Shown: positions 53,751 to 64,000, counted from the first letter of the stretch. The stretch: DNA of 64,000 nt from Hygrophila difformis (GCA_030278955.1 JAOANR010000010.1:13561086-13625085); one strand, 5' to 3'. Translations and numbers: made by a program. Notes: a model not told the origin generated them from the sequence alone.

Positions 53751-54058
53751 CTTATTTTGGTCTTGGTTTCTTTTTTTTTTATCTTCTTATCCCGTTTCGG
53801 CTCTACCACTGCTCAGTAGTCGCTCGTCACTCCTAGTGATGAAATTAAATCATGTTACTTGACTACTCTGCTAAAGCTTGAACAAATCTAATTCAAATTG
53901 AATATAGAGTATATCTTGAGTTTGATATCGAGTCAAATTATGAAAATCAGTTTTATTGCTCAAAAGATTATCAAATAACTTTGATAATATATAATATTAG
54001 GATTATATATATATATATATATATATTAATTGATGATGAAGCTCGAATTTGAGTTAAA
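53751..54058. other. Non-coding DNA with (AT) tract
   Basis: An (AT)n run lies at about 54007-54027. Words such as GAGTATATCTTGAGTTTGAT and AAGCTCGAATTTGAG continue beyond the Sirevirus (63033 on), so both belong to one pre-insertion sequence. Confidence 0.5.
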
Positions 54059-54063
54059 TAAAT

Positions 54064-54904
54064 TGTTGTTATTAACGTGCTCTTGTGCAGATTTAGTAGT
54101 TCCATGGTTGTTGAAACTACGACAGAACGACCGAAGCAGTTACAGTCAGACATGTGCGACAGTTTCTGTTTCTGTGCGCGTGTCCAACCGACCCACACGA
54201 GTCTAATTCGTATCTCTGTGTATATATACCTGTATTTAGACTCTGTGTATGTAGATTTGAATAGAATTGGAGTTGTAACTTTCACTTTTACACACATTAC
54301 ACACTTAGTCGGTTTTTCTCTCTAGATTTGATAGTTTTATTTTCTTGAGAGTGTTAGGAAAATCCTTGATGTGAGTTTTACATTTTGAGAGATCATTTTC
54401 GTTCATCAAGGTCTGTGTTACATCAATTCAACAAGTTTTCTTGTTGAAAGAATTTCTTCATTCAAAGTTTTGGAGTTGCCTTGTGAAGGAACTCAAAGGA
54501 GATCTGAAGGATTGATTCAGGACATCTGCTACACCTGAGTTTCAAGATCTGAGGATTCAAACAATCGGAGAAACAGGATTGGACGAGCTGTCCGGTGATC
54601 GTGGTTGTGGGGGAGTCCAAACAACGATCAGTCTACCAGCGAGGAAGTCTTGGTAACAGAATCTGTTTTGATTGTGTAATTTTTAGGTCTAAGATTTTTG
54701 AGTGATAGTTTAGAGCCTGGATTGGAATCCCCCAGACGTAGGCCGAAGGCCGAACTGGGTTACCAAATCACGTGTCTTTACTTTCTGCTGCATTACACTG
54801 ATTTGCACACTCTGATTCACACACTCACTATCGTTCACACGTCGTTTTAACTACTGCTCGACGACCGCGCTAAATCCAAGATTTTACGTAATCTGGGACC
54901 AACA
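54064..54904 (+). repeat. Sirevirus 5' LTR (841 bp)
   Basis: Runs TGTTGTTATTAACG to CTGGGACCAACA. Against the 3' LTR it differs at three sites, all G/A transitions (GACCGAAGCAG versus GACCAAAGCGG, and TTCGTATC versus TTCATATC). A TATA box TATATATA lies at 54221-54228. Confidence 0.97.
54221..54228 (+). promoter_or_regulatory. TATA box of the Sirevirus 5' LTR
   Basis: GTGTATATATACC lies about 158 bp inside the LTR, a good plant TATA context with TGTATTTAGAC following. The same is found at 62343-62350 in the 3' LTR. The start site is not measured. Confidence 0.6.
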
Positions 54905-54906
54905 CT

Positions 54907-54918
54907 TGGTATCAGAGC
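54907..54918 (+). other. Sirevirus primer binding site, initiator tRNA-Met
   Basis: TGGTATCAGAGC two bases after the 5' LTR, complementary to the 3' end of initiator tRNA-Met. Confidence 0.95.
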
Positions 54919-54965
54919 GGCAGACTCTGATATAGTAGAGGCGATCTGAAAAATTTCTTGGAAAG

Positions 54966-57900
54966 ATGAATAGAGAAGGCGCTTCTTTGTCAAGACCACC
55001 ATTGTTCGATGGCACGAATTATAGATATTGGAGAACTCGGATGAAGATCCATCTTATGGCACTTGGAGATGATGTTTGGGACGCAGTCGAGACAGCCTGG
55101 CAACCACCCACTCGACCACGAGCTACAGCTGAAGGTTCTACGGATCCACCTGGAAGTCGACCGGCAACCAAGGCGGAATACACTCAAGCTGAAAAAGACG
55201 CCAAGAAAGGGAATTATACGGCCTTAAATGCGATTTTTAGCGCCATGGACGAAACGCAGTTCCAGCTAGTCACAAACCACACACTGGCTCATGACGCATG
55301 GAGGACTCTAGAGGTTATGTATGAGGGTTCTGAAGATGTTCGGGCTACCAAATTACAGCGAGTTGAAACTATGTTCGAGAATTTGAAGATGAACAAGGAT
55401 GAATCTATTTCGGTCTATTACGGGAGGTTCAAAGATATTGTAAATCAAGCCTATTCCTTGGGATTGATTTATGATAATCAAAAATTGGTTCGAAAGATGT
55501 TGAGGACTCTTACCAAGAAGTATGCTCCGAAGGTTGCAACATTGGAAGAATTGGATAAGTTGAACACCATTACCTTGGATGGCTTAGTGGGAATTCTTCA
55601 AACATACGAGATGAATCATCTTGAAGAAGAATCAACAAGGAGTATTGCTCTCAATGTGGAAGAAGAAGATTCTGGAAACTCCTCTGAAGACGATGTATCT
55701 TATATTTCCAGAAAAGTGGCAAAGATGTTGCAAGACAGACGTACAAAGAAATTCTGGAAACAGCAAGGGCGCAGTTCCAACGATGTTCCGACGACGGACA
55801 GACCACCTCGCAGAGACTTCAAAAGAAAGGATAGCAGCAAAGTTGATCGTTTCAACAACAAGAAGAAGGACTATGACAAGCCAGACAAATTTGCCTCGGT
55901 GATTTGCTATGAATGTGGAGGCCAAGGACATGTTCGATCTGAATGTGCCACAGCCAAAAGAAAGGAAATGCGAGAAAAGAAGGCACTGCAGGCTACTCTA
56001 GGTGATCAAGACGATGACAGAACCACTGAAGCACAGAATTCAGATTCTGATGAAGTCGTTGCATTCACTCTAAGAGAAACAAGTCCTACTATAAAAGGTA
56101 TTGTCAAGTCAATATGTTTTTCACCTAATAATTGTGATTCTGATTCAGGTGAAAGCGATGATGAGTACGACCAATTACTTGCTGATTACAACGAACTCAA
56201 AGAGGATTTTGAAGTTGCTGTTCGGGAAAACAAGAAGTTGTTAGGACAACTGGCAGACGTCGGAATTGCTTATGATCTTGAGGTTGAAAAGAATGAAAAC
56301 TTGCAAAAGGCGAACAACAATCTTAAAGACAGAATTCATGTTATGGAGAAAGAGTTTGATGATCTCAAAGCAAAGAACAATGAACTTCAAAAGGTATCTA
56401 AAGGTAAAAATCAACTTGATGAAGTTTTATCTATGGGAAAACGTATTGGTGATCAAACAGGTTTAGGCTATAAGAAGCAAAGCACTCCTAGCAAAACAAA
56501 GTTTACAAGTGGAGGTTTCCTCACTTCAACTACTGATTCACCACCTGAGCTGATAGTCGGAGAATCGTCCAGACGACAGAAGGACTGCCTGTACTGCAAT
56601 TTGCCTGGACACACAGCTGACACATGCATGCGGATTCTAAGAGATCTTATGAATGGAAGACCAGTCGTATGGCCTGATCAAGAGCTTCGAAAGAAATTCA
56701 GAATGCAGAAGGCATGGATACCTAAAGGTAAAACTAATAATAATAAAGATTCTGCTTGTTTTGTAGTTCTTTCGGTGCAGGAACAACATCGAAACGAAAA
56801 ATGGTATTTTGATTCGGGATGTTCAAGGCATATGACGGGAAGAAAAGATGTCTTAGACAACTTTACTGAGAAAGATTGTGGAGCCGTTATGTATGGAGAT
56901 GGTACAAAAAGCAAAATTGCGGGTTATGGTAAATCTAAGGATGTTACTCTTTCTAAACTCTCTAGAATATTCTATGTAAATGGACTTACTACTAACCTTA
57001 TCTCTATTAGTCAACTTTGTGATGAAGATCTGGAGGTTAGGCTTACTAAACATAGATGCATAGTATATAATGATCAAAATGAGATTGTTATGATGGGAGG
57101 CCGTAGCAAGAATAATTGCTACATCTTGAAGGATGATATTCCACGGATTCTACTGACCAAGGATGATCAGACTACTCTATGGCATAAGCGACTTGGTCAC
57201 CTTAACTTTCAGTCACTGCATAAATTGAGTAACTCGAATGCTGTTCGCGGGTTGCCGCAACTACAGAAGAACGATGAAACCATCTGCAGAGATTGCGCCA
57301 AAGGAAAGCAAACCAGATCGAGACATAAGAAGACTGATGACATTAAAACAAAAGAATGCCTCGACCTGATACATATGGATCTTATGGGTCCAACCGAAGT
57401 GGAGAGCTTAAATGGTAAAAGGTACATTTTAGTATGTGTTGATGATTTCTCTAGATATTGTTGGGTTTTCTTTCTTAGGTCAAAAGATGAGACTTTTGAG
57501 TACTTTGAGGCCCTGAGTAAAAGACTCATGAATGAGAAGCAAAGGAAGATTACACGAATCCGAACCGATCATGGCAAGGAATTCGAGAATCAGTCGTTCG
57601 ATCGTTATTGCGACGACAATGGAATTACACATGAGTACTCAGCCCCCAAAACACCACAGCAAAATGGTGTTGCTGAAAGGAAGAACCGAACATTACAAGA
57701 GATGGCTAGATCAATGCTTCACACCAGTTCAATGAGCAAAAGATTTTGGGCGGAAGCTATTAACACTGCCTGTCATATCATCAACCGAGTGTTGTTGAGA
57801 CCACACTCCAACTGCACACCTTACCAACTTTGGAACGGTAAAACTCCCACGGTAAAATACTTTCATGTTTTTGGATGCAAATGTCATGTTTTAAATGATA

Positions 57901-59918
57901 GAAATCAATTGCATAAGTTTGATTATAAATCTTTGGATGGCTATTTCATTGGTTATTCTAATAATTCCAAAGCATATCGTGTTTATCTTACTAGTGATAA
58001 AAAGGTTATTGAATCTACTAATGTTCTCTTTGAGGATCTTGATCTATTAAGAAACAGGGTAGATGATGATGAGTTACCTCTTACTCAAAATCATGAGAAT
58101 GCTAATGGTGCTGAGCAATCTGTCACTGAAGAAGAACATGCTAGTCCTAATGTTCCAGATAGAGGCCCTGATAAAGATTCTGAACCAGAAAAGGATGCTG
58201 ATACAGACACTGTTGTCGAGACGACAGCGGAACCACCCTCTGAAGTTCTGAACAACAGAAAAGGTTCTAGAGTGAATAAACATCATTCAACACTGGATAT
58301 TATTGGAGATCCACAAGGTCAGAGACAGACTAGGCATAAAGAGATTAATTTCAAAGATCTAGCAAGCTACAATTGTTTTGTTTCTATGGTTGAACCAAAG
58401 AATACATCTGAGGCGTTGAAAGATGAGTACTGGATTGCTGCAATGCAAGACGAGCTACTGCAATTCGAGAGGAATGCTGTCTGGGAGTTGACAGAACCAC
58501 CGCAGAACGCCAACATTATTGGAACGAAATGGGTTTACAGGAATAAGACTGATGAGAAAGGTAATATCATAAGGAATAAAGCAAGGCTAGTTGCACAAGG
58601 TTATATCCAAATTGAAGGTTTGGATTATGGCGAAACATTTGCTCCCGTGGCAAGGATGGAAGCGGTAAGGATACTTCTTGCAATCGCGTGCTCTTTAAAT
58701 TTGAAGCTGTACCAAATGGATATCAAAACAGCTTTCCTTAATGGTAAAATCAAGGAAGAGATTTATGTTGCACAACCGATTGGATTTGAAGACCCGAAGT
58801 ATCCAAATCATGTTTATCGAGTCAAAGGAGCCTTATACGGATTAAAGCAGGCACCCAGAGCCTGGTATGAAAGATTGTCAAAGTATTTGGTGGACAATGG
58901 ATTTAAGAGAGGAAATGCAGACAAGACGTTGTTTGTGAAGCGTCAGAACGACCACTTAACGATAGCTCAAGTGTATGTTGACGACATCATTTTTGGATCA
59001 ACGTCAGTCAAACTCAGAAAGGAATTTGTTGATGCTATGAAATCAGAGTTTGAGATGTCTATGATGGGAGAATTACACTACTTTTTGGGATTACAGGTTA
59101 AGCAAGAGGCTGATGGTATTTTTCTGTGTCAAGAGAAGTATGCTAGAAACATGTTGAAAAAGTTTGACATGGATGATTCTAAGGTTGTCAGAACACCACT
59201 AGGACAACAGGAGAAGCTGAGCAAGGACGAAACTGGAAAGTCAGTGGATCAAAAGACTTATAGAAGTATGATTGGAAGTCTACTGTACCTCACTGCTACA
59301 AGACCAGATATTTCATTTAGTGTAGGTGTATGTGCAAGGTTCCAATCCGATCCTAAGGAGTCTCATATGAAAGCAGTAAAGAGGATCATGAGATATGTTA
59401 AAGGAACAATGAATATTGGAATTTGGTTTTCGAAAAGGTCATCACTTGACTTGGTTGGATTTACAGATTCTGATTGGGCAGGTTGTTGTGACGACAGGAG
59501 ATCTACCACTGGCGGCTGCTTCTACTTGGGAAACAATCTAGTAAGCTGGTATTCCAGAAAACAAAACATCGTAGCCCTATCAACAGCCGAGGCAGAGTAT
59601 ATTGCTGCCACATGTTGCTGTTCACAACTTCTTTGGATGAAGCAACTACTCGAGGACTACGGTATTCATAAGGATAATTTTTTAGTTTTCTGTGATAATA
59701 CTAGTGCAATAAATATTTCTAAAAATCCTGTTTTACATAGTAGGAGTAAGCATATTGATATTCGTTATCATTTTATTAGAGATCTTGTAGAGGATAATGT
59801 TTGCAGGATTGAGCATATAGCGTCGTTGGAACAACGGGCGGACATCCTTACAAAAGCTTTAGATGGAGAAAAATTTGAAGGCCTAAGAAGCACCTTGGGT
59901 CTTTCCTATCATAATTAA
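54966..59918 (+). CDS. Sirevirus Gag-Pol polyprotein, 1650 aa, uninterrupted
   Basis: The start is the first ATG after the primer site. Domains in order: gag N-terminus (RPPLFDGTNYRYWRTRMKI, residues 9-27); CCHC knuckle CYECGGQGHVRSEC from residue 314; coiled-coil region about 395-490; a second knuckle CLYCNLPGHTADTC from 541; aspartic protease FDSGCSRHMTG with D616; integrase zinc module from H740; catalytic D805, D868 and E904 with the expected 35-residue D-E spacing; RT with QMDIKTAFLNG and YVDDIIFGST (D1339, D1340); RNase H with GFTDSDWAG (D1501) and ALSTAEAEYIA. No stop or missing catalytic residue is seen, so it may be functional. It makes particles, copies the RNA and integrates the cDNA. 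Confidence 0.95.
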   Translation: MNREGASLSRPPLFDGTNYRYWRTRMKIHLMALGDDVWDAVETAWQPPTRPRATAEGSTDPPGSRPATKAEYTQAEKDAKKGNYTALNAIFSAMDETQFQLVTNHTLAHDAWRTLEVMYEGSEDVRATKLQRVETMFENLKMNKDESISVYYGRFKDIVNQAYSLGLIYDNQKLVRKMLRTLTKKYAPKVATLEELDKLNTITLDGLVGILQTYEMNHLEEESTRSIALNVEEEDSGNSSEDDVSYISRKVAKMLQDRRTKKFWKQQGRSSNDVPTTDRPPRRDFKRKDSSKVDRFNNKKKDYDKPDKFASVICYECGGQGHVRSECATAKRKEMREKKALQATLGDQDDDRTTEAQNSDSDEVVAFTLRETSPTIKGIVKSICFSPNNCDSDSGESDDEYDQLLADYNELKEDFEVAVRENKKLLGQLADVGIAYDLEVEKNENLQKANNNLKDRIHVMEKEFDDLKAKNNELQKVSKGKNQLDEVLSMGKRIGDQTGLGYKKQSTPSKTKFTSGGFLTSTTDSPPELIVGESSRRQKDCLYCNLPGHTADTCMRILRDLMNGRPVVWPDQELRKKFRMQKAWIPKGKTNNNKDSACFVVLSVQEQHRNEKWYFDSGCSRHMTGRKDVLDNFTEKDCGAVMYGDGTKSKIAGYGKSKDVTLSKLSRIFYVNGLTTNLISISQLCDEDLEVRLTKHRCIVYNDQNEIVMMGGRSKNNCYILKDDIPRILLTKDDQTTLWHKRLGHLNFQSLHKLSNSNAVRGLPQLQKNDETICRDCAKGKQTRSRHKKTDDIKTKECLDLIHMDLMGPTEVESLNGKRYILVCVDDFSRYCWVFFLRSKDETFEYFEALSKRLMNEKQRKITRIRTDHGKEFENQSFDRYCDDNGITHEYSAPKTPQQNGVAERKNRTLQEMARSMLHTSSMSKRFWAEAINTACHIINRVLLRPHSNCTPYQLWNGKTPTVKYFHVFGCKCHVLNDRNQLHKFDYKSLDGYFIGYSNNSKAYRVYLTSDKKVIESTNVLFEDLDLLRNRVDDDELPLTQNHENANGAEQSVTEEEHASPNVPDRGPDKDSEPEKDADTDTVVETTAEPPSEVLNNRKGSRVNKHHSTLDIIGDPQGQRQTRHKEINFKDLASYNCFVSMVEPKNTSEALKDEYWIAAMQDELLQFERNAVWELTEPPQNANIIGTKWVYRNKTDEKGNIIRNKARLVAQGYIQIEGLDYGETFAPVARMEAVRILLAIACSLNLKLYQMDIKTAFLNGKIKEEIYVAQPIGFEDPKYPNHVYRVKGALYGLKQAPRAWYERLSKYLVDNGFKRGNADKTLFVKRQNDHLTIAQVYVDDIIFGSTSVKLRKEFVDAMKSEFEMSMMGELHYFLGLQVKQEADGIFLCQEKYARNMLKKFDMDDSKVVRTPLGQQEKLSKDETGKSVDQKTYRSMIGSLLYLTATRPDISFSVGVCARFQSDPKESHMKAVKRIMRYVKGTMNIGIWFSKRSSLDLVGFTDSDWAGCCDDRRSTTGGCFYLGNNLVSWYSRKQNIVALSTAEAEYIAATCCCSQLLWMKQLLEDYGIHKDNFLVFCDNTSAINISKNPVLHSRSKHIDIRYHFIRDLVEDNVCRIEHIASLEQRADILTKALDGEKFEGLRSTLGLSYHN

Positions 59919-60226
59919 TCTATTTCCAGTTGGGCCTGATGAATTTCATGTTTGAGTAGTATTTTTGCAGGCCCATCATAAGTCCAAATGGAGAAATCCT
60001 ATCCGGAACACCATTATTGCACTCGGCAGTTTTTGTGACGTCACTGCACCCCTGCAGCTGGCCTGTAACTGCTGCAACCTTGTCAATCACGTCGCACGTC
60101 TCTGAAACCGCCGAACGACTCTTCCCCTTCCGGCCACTCTCTCCATTTAAGGTCTACTTCTTCTCCATTTTACTTACAGCTTTTCCCCTAACCATTTTCT
60201 CTAAGTGAAGTTTCAGAAATTTGAAA

Positions 60227-61734
60227 ATGGCAACCACCAACGATCCCGACGCTCCTCACTCCGCTACCTCCTCCACGACGAGTTCGTCGTCTGGGTCACC
60301 GCTGGACGCCCAACCTATCTCGGTTCTACCACCTGTTCTCTATCTTCCTCCTCCTGCTGCTGCTGGAACTTCCGAGCAGCCACCCACAGAAACCCAACCA
60401 GACCCCCAAATTCAATCAGAAACCCAAAATCTGTCTAACCCTAACCCCGAAATCACTATTGATCCCTCATTTGTTGAACAAGTTGTTCGAGAAATCAACG
60501 CTGAGCATCACACGCCACCACTTTCCCCCCTGCAAAATCAAGGTTTGCACGACATGACTCAAGAGGAACTTGCTGATGTTACTGCTTCACAGCAAACTGG
60601 AGGTCTATTGCTGTTGCGACCACACCAGAACCACGGAGGAAATCAACCAGAAAGCGAAAGGAGCCCACTCCTACGCCCACACCAGCACCCGTAGTCACAA
60701 CTTCGAAGAAACCACGAAAGGAACCAAGGCCACCCCCTCCTGCTTTGAAAGCCGAAGATGCTTACAGTCTCAAGTTCTACACGAGAGATATGCGGACATT
60801 TTCGAAGGAAGTCCTTAAAGGGAAGGAGTTCAAGCCCGAAGAGATTTTCAAGCATAATCACTATGATGTTTTAGGCTTCTCGGATCTTTTGCAAGAGTGA
60901 CATTTGACGTATTGGGCTAAGGGTCTCACACACTACTCACCCAGTCATGTTCGAGAGTTTTATGCGAACTTACATCCTGAGATTCTTACTCCTAATTCTG
61001 CTTGGTTCGGTAAAATTTACATTCGCGGTCAATTTCATGAACTAACTCCTGCTGTGATTCTGAAGTTGTTGAAGCTACCACCCAACGATGATATGAGCGA
61101 CTGTTTGGATTTGATGCCGGAAGATACACTCACTACTGCACTGGAGATTTCTAACCAGAAGGTTAAAAGCTTTGGACGGAACAAATTCAGCATTAAGGAG
61201 CTAACACTGAAGTTCTACTGCCTATACCAGTTTTGTAGTGCAAACATCCTTCCGACTTCTAACCAGTCTCAAGTCAGCACTATGATGGGTAAATTCATAC
61301 TTTGTGTGGACAAACATATGGGTCTAATCAATTTTGGATACTTTCTTCTTAAGCAAATGCTAGGGTACACCTCTGGGAGAATCAAGAAGACGATCAATTT
61401 ACCCTATCCAGCTCTCATTACCGAATACCTTCTATCCATTGGTGTGAAGATCAAGGAAAAGCATTTGGTTGCTTTGAAGGAGTACAAACCACCACCACAC
61501 TTGATGGACATGCATAATGACATCAAAAATGGCCCTCCTCTAACTGGTCCTGCACTTGTACACCAATTGAAGCAGAGGATTCTTCGTCAGAACGAACGGC
61601 TGACAACCTGGAGCCAGGAAGCTATGGCTATAAAAAGGGAGAATCTCAAAATTCTTCATATGCTTCCTTTGTCTTTTGATGCTTCTGACTTGCAGGCAGA
61701 TGATGAGGATGTTGCTCTTGATGATGAAGAGTGA
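60227..61734 (+). pseudogene. Sirevirus second ORF after pol, plant transposon-protein-like domain, broken
   Basis: Start ATG 60227 (MATTNDPDAPHSATSS). The first 150 residues are Pro/Ser/Thr-rich. The first frame stops at 60694; the continuation (TTSKKPRKEPRPPPP, then AEDAYSLKFYTRDMR) is in another frame, and a TGA at 60898-60900 lies before HLTYWAKGLTHYS. After that a 276-codon frame runs to 61734 with VREFYANLHPE, GKIYIRGQFHEL, LPYPALITEYLL and an acidic C-terminus. This resembles the putative plant transposon protein domain (PF20167 type) rather than an envelope: no signal peptide or membrane helix. Sireviruses often carry an ORF here. The role is unknown. Confidence 0.75.
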
Positions 61735-61744
61735 TATTCCATCA

Positions 61745-61753
61745 TGGGGGAGA
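61745..61753 (+). other. Extra polypurine-like motif upstream of the real PPT
   Basis: TGGGGGAGATGG lies just after the second ORF, echoing the true tract TGGGGGAGATT at 62177-62187. Repeated polypurine-like copies before the 3' LTR are a Sirevirus trait. Confidence 0.5.
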
Positions 61754-62173
61754 TGGATGGTGTTGGATGGTACTGACTGGTAGTGATGACATCTGGGTAA
61801 CGATATTTCAAAACTTTGGTTATTGTTTTTGGAAGTTTTATTGCTGGACAATATTGATGGATGTTTTTGATGATGATTGTTGATGACTGTTTTTGACTGG
61901 ATTACTTTTGGATTTGAACTATTATTGGTTTGTAATAGTTAGGTAATCCTGATAACTGCTGAACTACTTGCTTCTTTTAATCTGCTCTGATGATTTTATA
62001 TCTGCACTGTGATTCTACTCTGAATGTTTGATGGATGTTGTTTCTGAATCGTTTTGACTCTTCTGTAACATCCTATTTGTGTATCACATTGTTTTGTTTT
62101 GATATGATCTCTTATACTCTTTGGACTTAGATAGTTTCAACACCATTTGGTGATGGAATTATCATCTCCACAA

Positions 62174-62186
62174 GAGTGGGGGAGAT
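62174..62186 (+). other. Sirevirus polypurine tract
   Basis: AGAGTGGGGGAGA lies immediately before the 3' LTR start TGTTGTTATTAACG. Confidence 0.88.
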
Positions 62187-63027
62187 TGTTGTTATTAACG
62201 TGCTCTTGTGCAGATTTAGTAGTTCCATGGTTGTTGAAACTACGACAGAACGACCAAAGCGGTTACAGTCAGACATGTGCGACAGTTTCTGTTTCTGTGC
62301 GCGTGTCCAACCGACCCACACGAGTCTAATTCATATCTCTGTGTATATATACCTGTATTTAGACTCTGTGTATGTAGATTTGAATAGAATTGGAGTTGTA
62401 ACTTTCACTTTTACACACATTACACACTTAGTCGGTTTTTCTCTCTAGATTTGATAGTTTTATTTTCTTGAGAGTGTTAGGAAAATCCTTGATGTGAGTT
62501 TTACATTTTGAGAGATCATTTTCGTTCATCAAGGTCTGTGTTACATCAATTCAACAAGTTTTCTTGTTGAAAGAATTTCTTCATTCAAAGTTTTGGAGTT
62601 GCCTTGTGAAGGAACTCAAAGGAGATCTGAAGGATTGATTCAGGACATCTGCTACACCTGAGTTTCAAGATCTGAGGATTCAAACAATCGGAGAAACAGG
62701 ATTGGACGAGCTGTCCGGTGATCGTGGTTGTGGGGGAGTCCAAACAACGATCAGTCTACCAGCGAGGAAGTCTTGGTAACAGAATCTGTTTTGATTGTGT
62801 AATTTTTAGGTCTAAGATTTTTGAGTGATAGTTTAGAGCCTGGATTGGAATCCCCCAGACGTAGGCCGAAGGCCGAACTGGGTTACCAAATCACGTGTCT
62901 TTACTTTCTGCTGCATTACACTGATTTGCACACTCTGATTCACACACTCACTATCGTTCACACGTCGTTTTAACTACTGCTCGACGACCGCGCTAAATCC
63001 AAGATTTTACGTAATCTGGGACCAACA
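62187..63027 (+). repeat. Sirevirus 3' LTR (841 bp)
   Basis: Same length and ends as the 5' LTR, with three G/A differences. The short ORFs within it mirror those of the 5' LTR and are not genes. Confidence 0.97.
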
Positions 63028-63032
63028 TAAAT

Positions 63033-63416
63033 TTTTACAAATTTGAAATGGAGTTCAAAATTTGTCTGTTTATTCAAGTTGAAATTTCGAGCTCAAGTTG
63101 TAATGTGCATACACCCTTTCCATACAGTGTGTAGGCAGTGGCCCCACTCCGAATGTCAATTGTCGGGACTCTCGGGGTGTAAAGCGGCCTGTTGTTTCGT
63201 GCCCCTAGTGCTGAACCAAATCCCAATTTACTCTTCTTGGGACCTACTACTACCACCAAGTTTTGCTATAGCTATAATTAGCCAGGGATATATTAGTAAT
63301 TCCCGCATCGTTTTCATTTACAGTTACACTTTTAATTTTTTGGGGTGCAAAGGGTCCAAGCCAAGGTCGGGCCTCTGTTAACTCATTCTTTCAATTTCAT
63401 GCTCACCGGCTCGGTG
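63033..63416. other. Non-coding DNA, continuation of the Sirevirus target
   Basis: Joins the pre-insertion sequence from 54058. No gene recognised; ORFs at 63043-63381 and 63074-63259 lack any recognisable motif. Confidence 0.5.
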
Positions 63417-63590
63417 TTAATGAGCCAGGGTAGTTCGCGAACAGTTTGAGCTCGGTTCGATCAAAGTTCGGTCAAAATTCGACTCGAATAGGCTCGACTC
63501 GAGTTCGAGTTCGACTCGAATAATTTACAAACCAAGCCGAACACCTTTGAGTTCGGCTCGAAAAGCTCGCGAACAGGCTCGTATTTTATT
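63417..63590. repeat. TTCGAGCTCG-rich degenerate repeat
   Basis: Dense in TCGACTCGAA, GAGTTCGAGTTCG and AGCTCGCGAACAGG in both orientations (for example GTTCGCGAACAGTTTGAGCT at the left and AAGCTCGCGAACAGGCTCG at the right). This kind of sequence is common in plant hAT-type MITEs, but the right end would be beyond or within AT-rich DNA and no target duplication is seen. Confidence 0.4.
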
Positions 63591-63599
63591 AACTTATAA

Positions 63600-64000
63600 T
63601 ACAAATCTCATACAATACATGTCTTTTGAAATGTATTGTACTAATACTATATTTGTTTAGACTTTAAAATAAATAAAATAAATTTAGAGTCTATGATTAT
63701 TTTTCCGACATGTCTACCCTATGCAATTAATGCATCTTTTAAAGGAGTGTGAAATGAAAGAAGTATTTATTTATTAGTAAATATATTTATTTTTATACAT
63801 ATATATATTTATTAGCAAATATAGAGGTTATATAAAACATTAAAAGTTAAAGTGTGTCTGGATCAAATATGACATAGTTTTATTGGGATAGATGGAATAA
63901 TTTTTAAATTATAAATATATTTTTAAAATTATTTAAATATATAGATTAAATAAAATATACATAATTTATATGCAATATATATTAAATATAATTTTTTTTT
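63600..64000. other. AT-rich non-coding DNA to window end
   Basis: No gene or element termini recognised. Confidence 0.5.

Larger units (their letters stand above)
54064..63027 (+). mobile_element. Sirevirus-like Ty1/copia retrotransposon, young, intact gag-pol
   Basis: An 8.96-kb element flanked by TAAAT (54059-54063, 63028-63032). The order is LTR, tRNA-Met primer site, one long gag-pol ORF (integrase before RT, so copia), a second broken ORF, polypurine tract, LTR. The LTRs are both 841 bp and differ at three positions by direct reading. A long gag with coiled coil, an ORF after pol and a second polypurine-like copy (61745-61753) upstream of the true one all point to the Sirevirus lineage (SIRE/Maximus). 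This is the best candidate for a recently active element in the window. Confidence 0.95.

Noticed and set aside
60227..61734. Envelope gene of the Sirevirus
   Set aside because: Position fits, but there is no signal peptide, membrane helix or coiled-coil fusion layout; sequence resembles a plant transposon-protein domain.

Overview
The window is a stretch of repeat-dominated nuclear DNA from a flowering plant. The evidence is the element mix: Ty3/gypsy chromovirus and Ty1/copia Sirevirus LTR retrotransposons primed by initiator tRNA-Met, plant L1-type LINEs, tRNA-derived SINEs, Stowaway MITEs, hAT, CACTA and Mutator-like non-autonomous DNA elements, and a Helitron 3' end. The dicot-style SINE and LINE sequences suggest a eudicot, but the species cannot be named from sequence alone. 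I found no host protein-coding gene, rRNA gene or intact tRNA gene. Nearly every long ORF belongs to a transposable element.

Layout, left to right. 1-4745: a 3'-truncated (by the window edge) minus-strand LINE (LINE-A) whose ORF1 carries an RRM. 4746-10500: AT-rich DNA with a Stowaway MITE (6887-7148), a hAT-type MITE with a perfect 8-bp target duplication (7618-8375), a tandem-repeat cluster and a Helitron-like terminus. 10603-20818: a degenerate minus-strand Tekay/Del-like Ty3 element (Ty3-A) with very unequal LTRs and an extra coiled-coil ORF ahead of gag. It split the helicase remnant of a Helitron that ends at 21622. 21694-23496: a Mutator-like non-autonomous element built of three tandem long palindromes. 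23507-32374: SINEs, Stowaway MITEs, a CACTA element (26563-27554), a hAT element (28158-28658) and a Mutator-like palindrome MITE (30205-30566).

32832-46086 is a minus-strand LINE of another family (LINE-B, ORF1 with DUF4283-like region and CCHC knuckle). A second Ty3 element (Ty3-B, 37439-44966) is nested in its ORF1. Ty3-B has lost all of pol and keeps only a shortened gag with several zinc knuckles. 46779-53531 is a full-length plus-strand LINE-C, same family as LINE-A, with a 17-bp target duplication and several frame breaks. 54064-63027 is a Sirevirus-like copia element with 841-bp LTRs that differ at three positions, an uninterrupted 1650-codon gag-pol, and a broken additional ORF after pol. 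It is clearly the youngest LTR element here. The rest to 64000 is AT-rich non-coding DNA with a TCGA-rich degenerate repeat.

Relative order of events readable from nesting: Helitron before Ty3-A; LINE-B before Ty3-B; the Sirevirus is very recent. Within autonomous elements the parts cooperate in the usual way: gag packages RNA, protease/RT/RNase H/integrase or the LINE endonuclease/RT copy it. The MITEs and SINEs would depend on enzymes supplied from elsewhere; LINE machinery of the kind seen here is a plausible SINE helper, but no matching tail was demonstrated.
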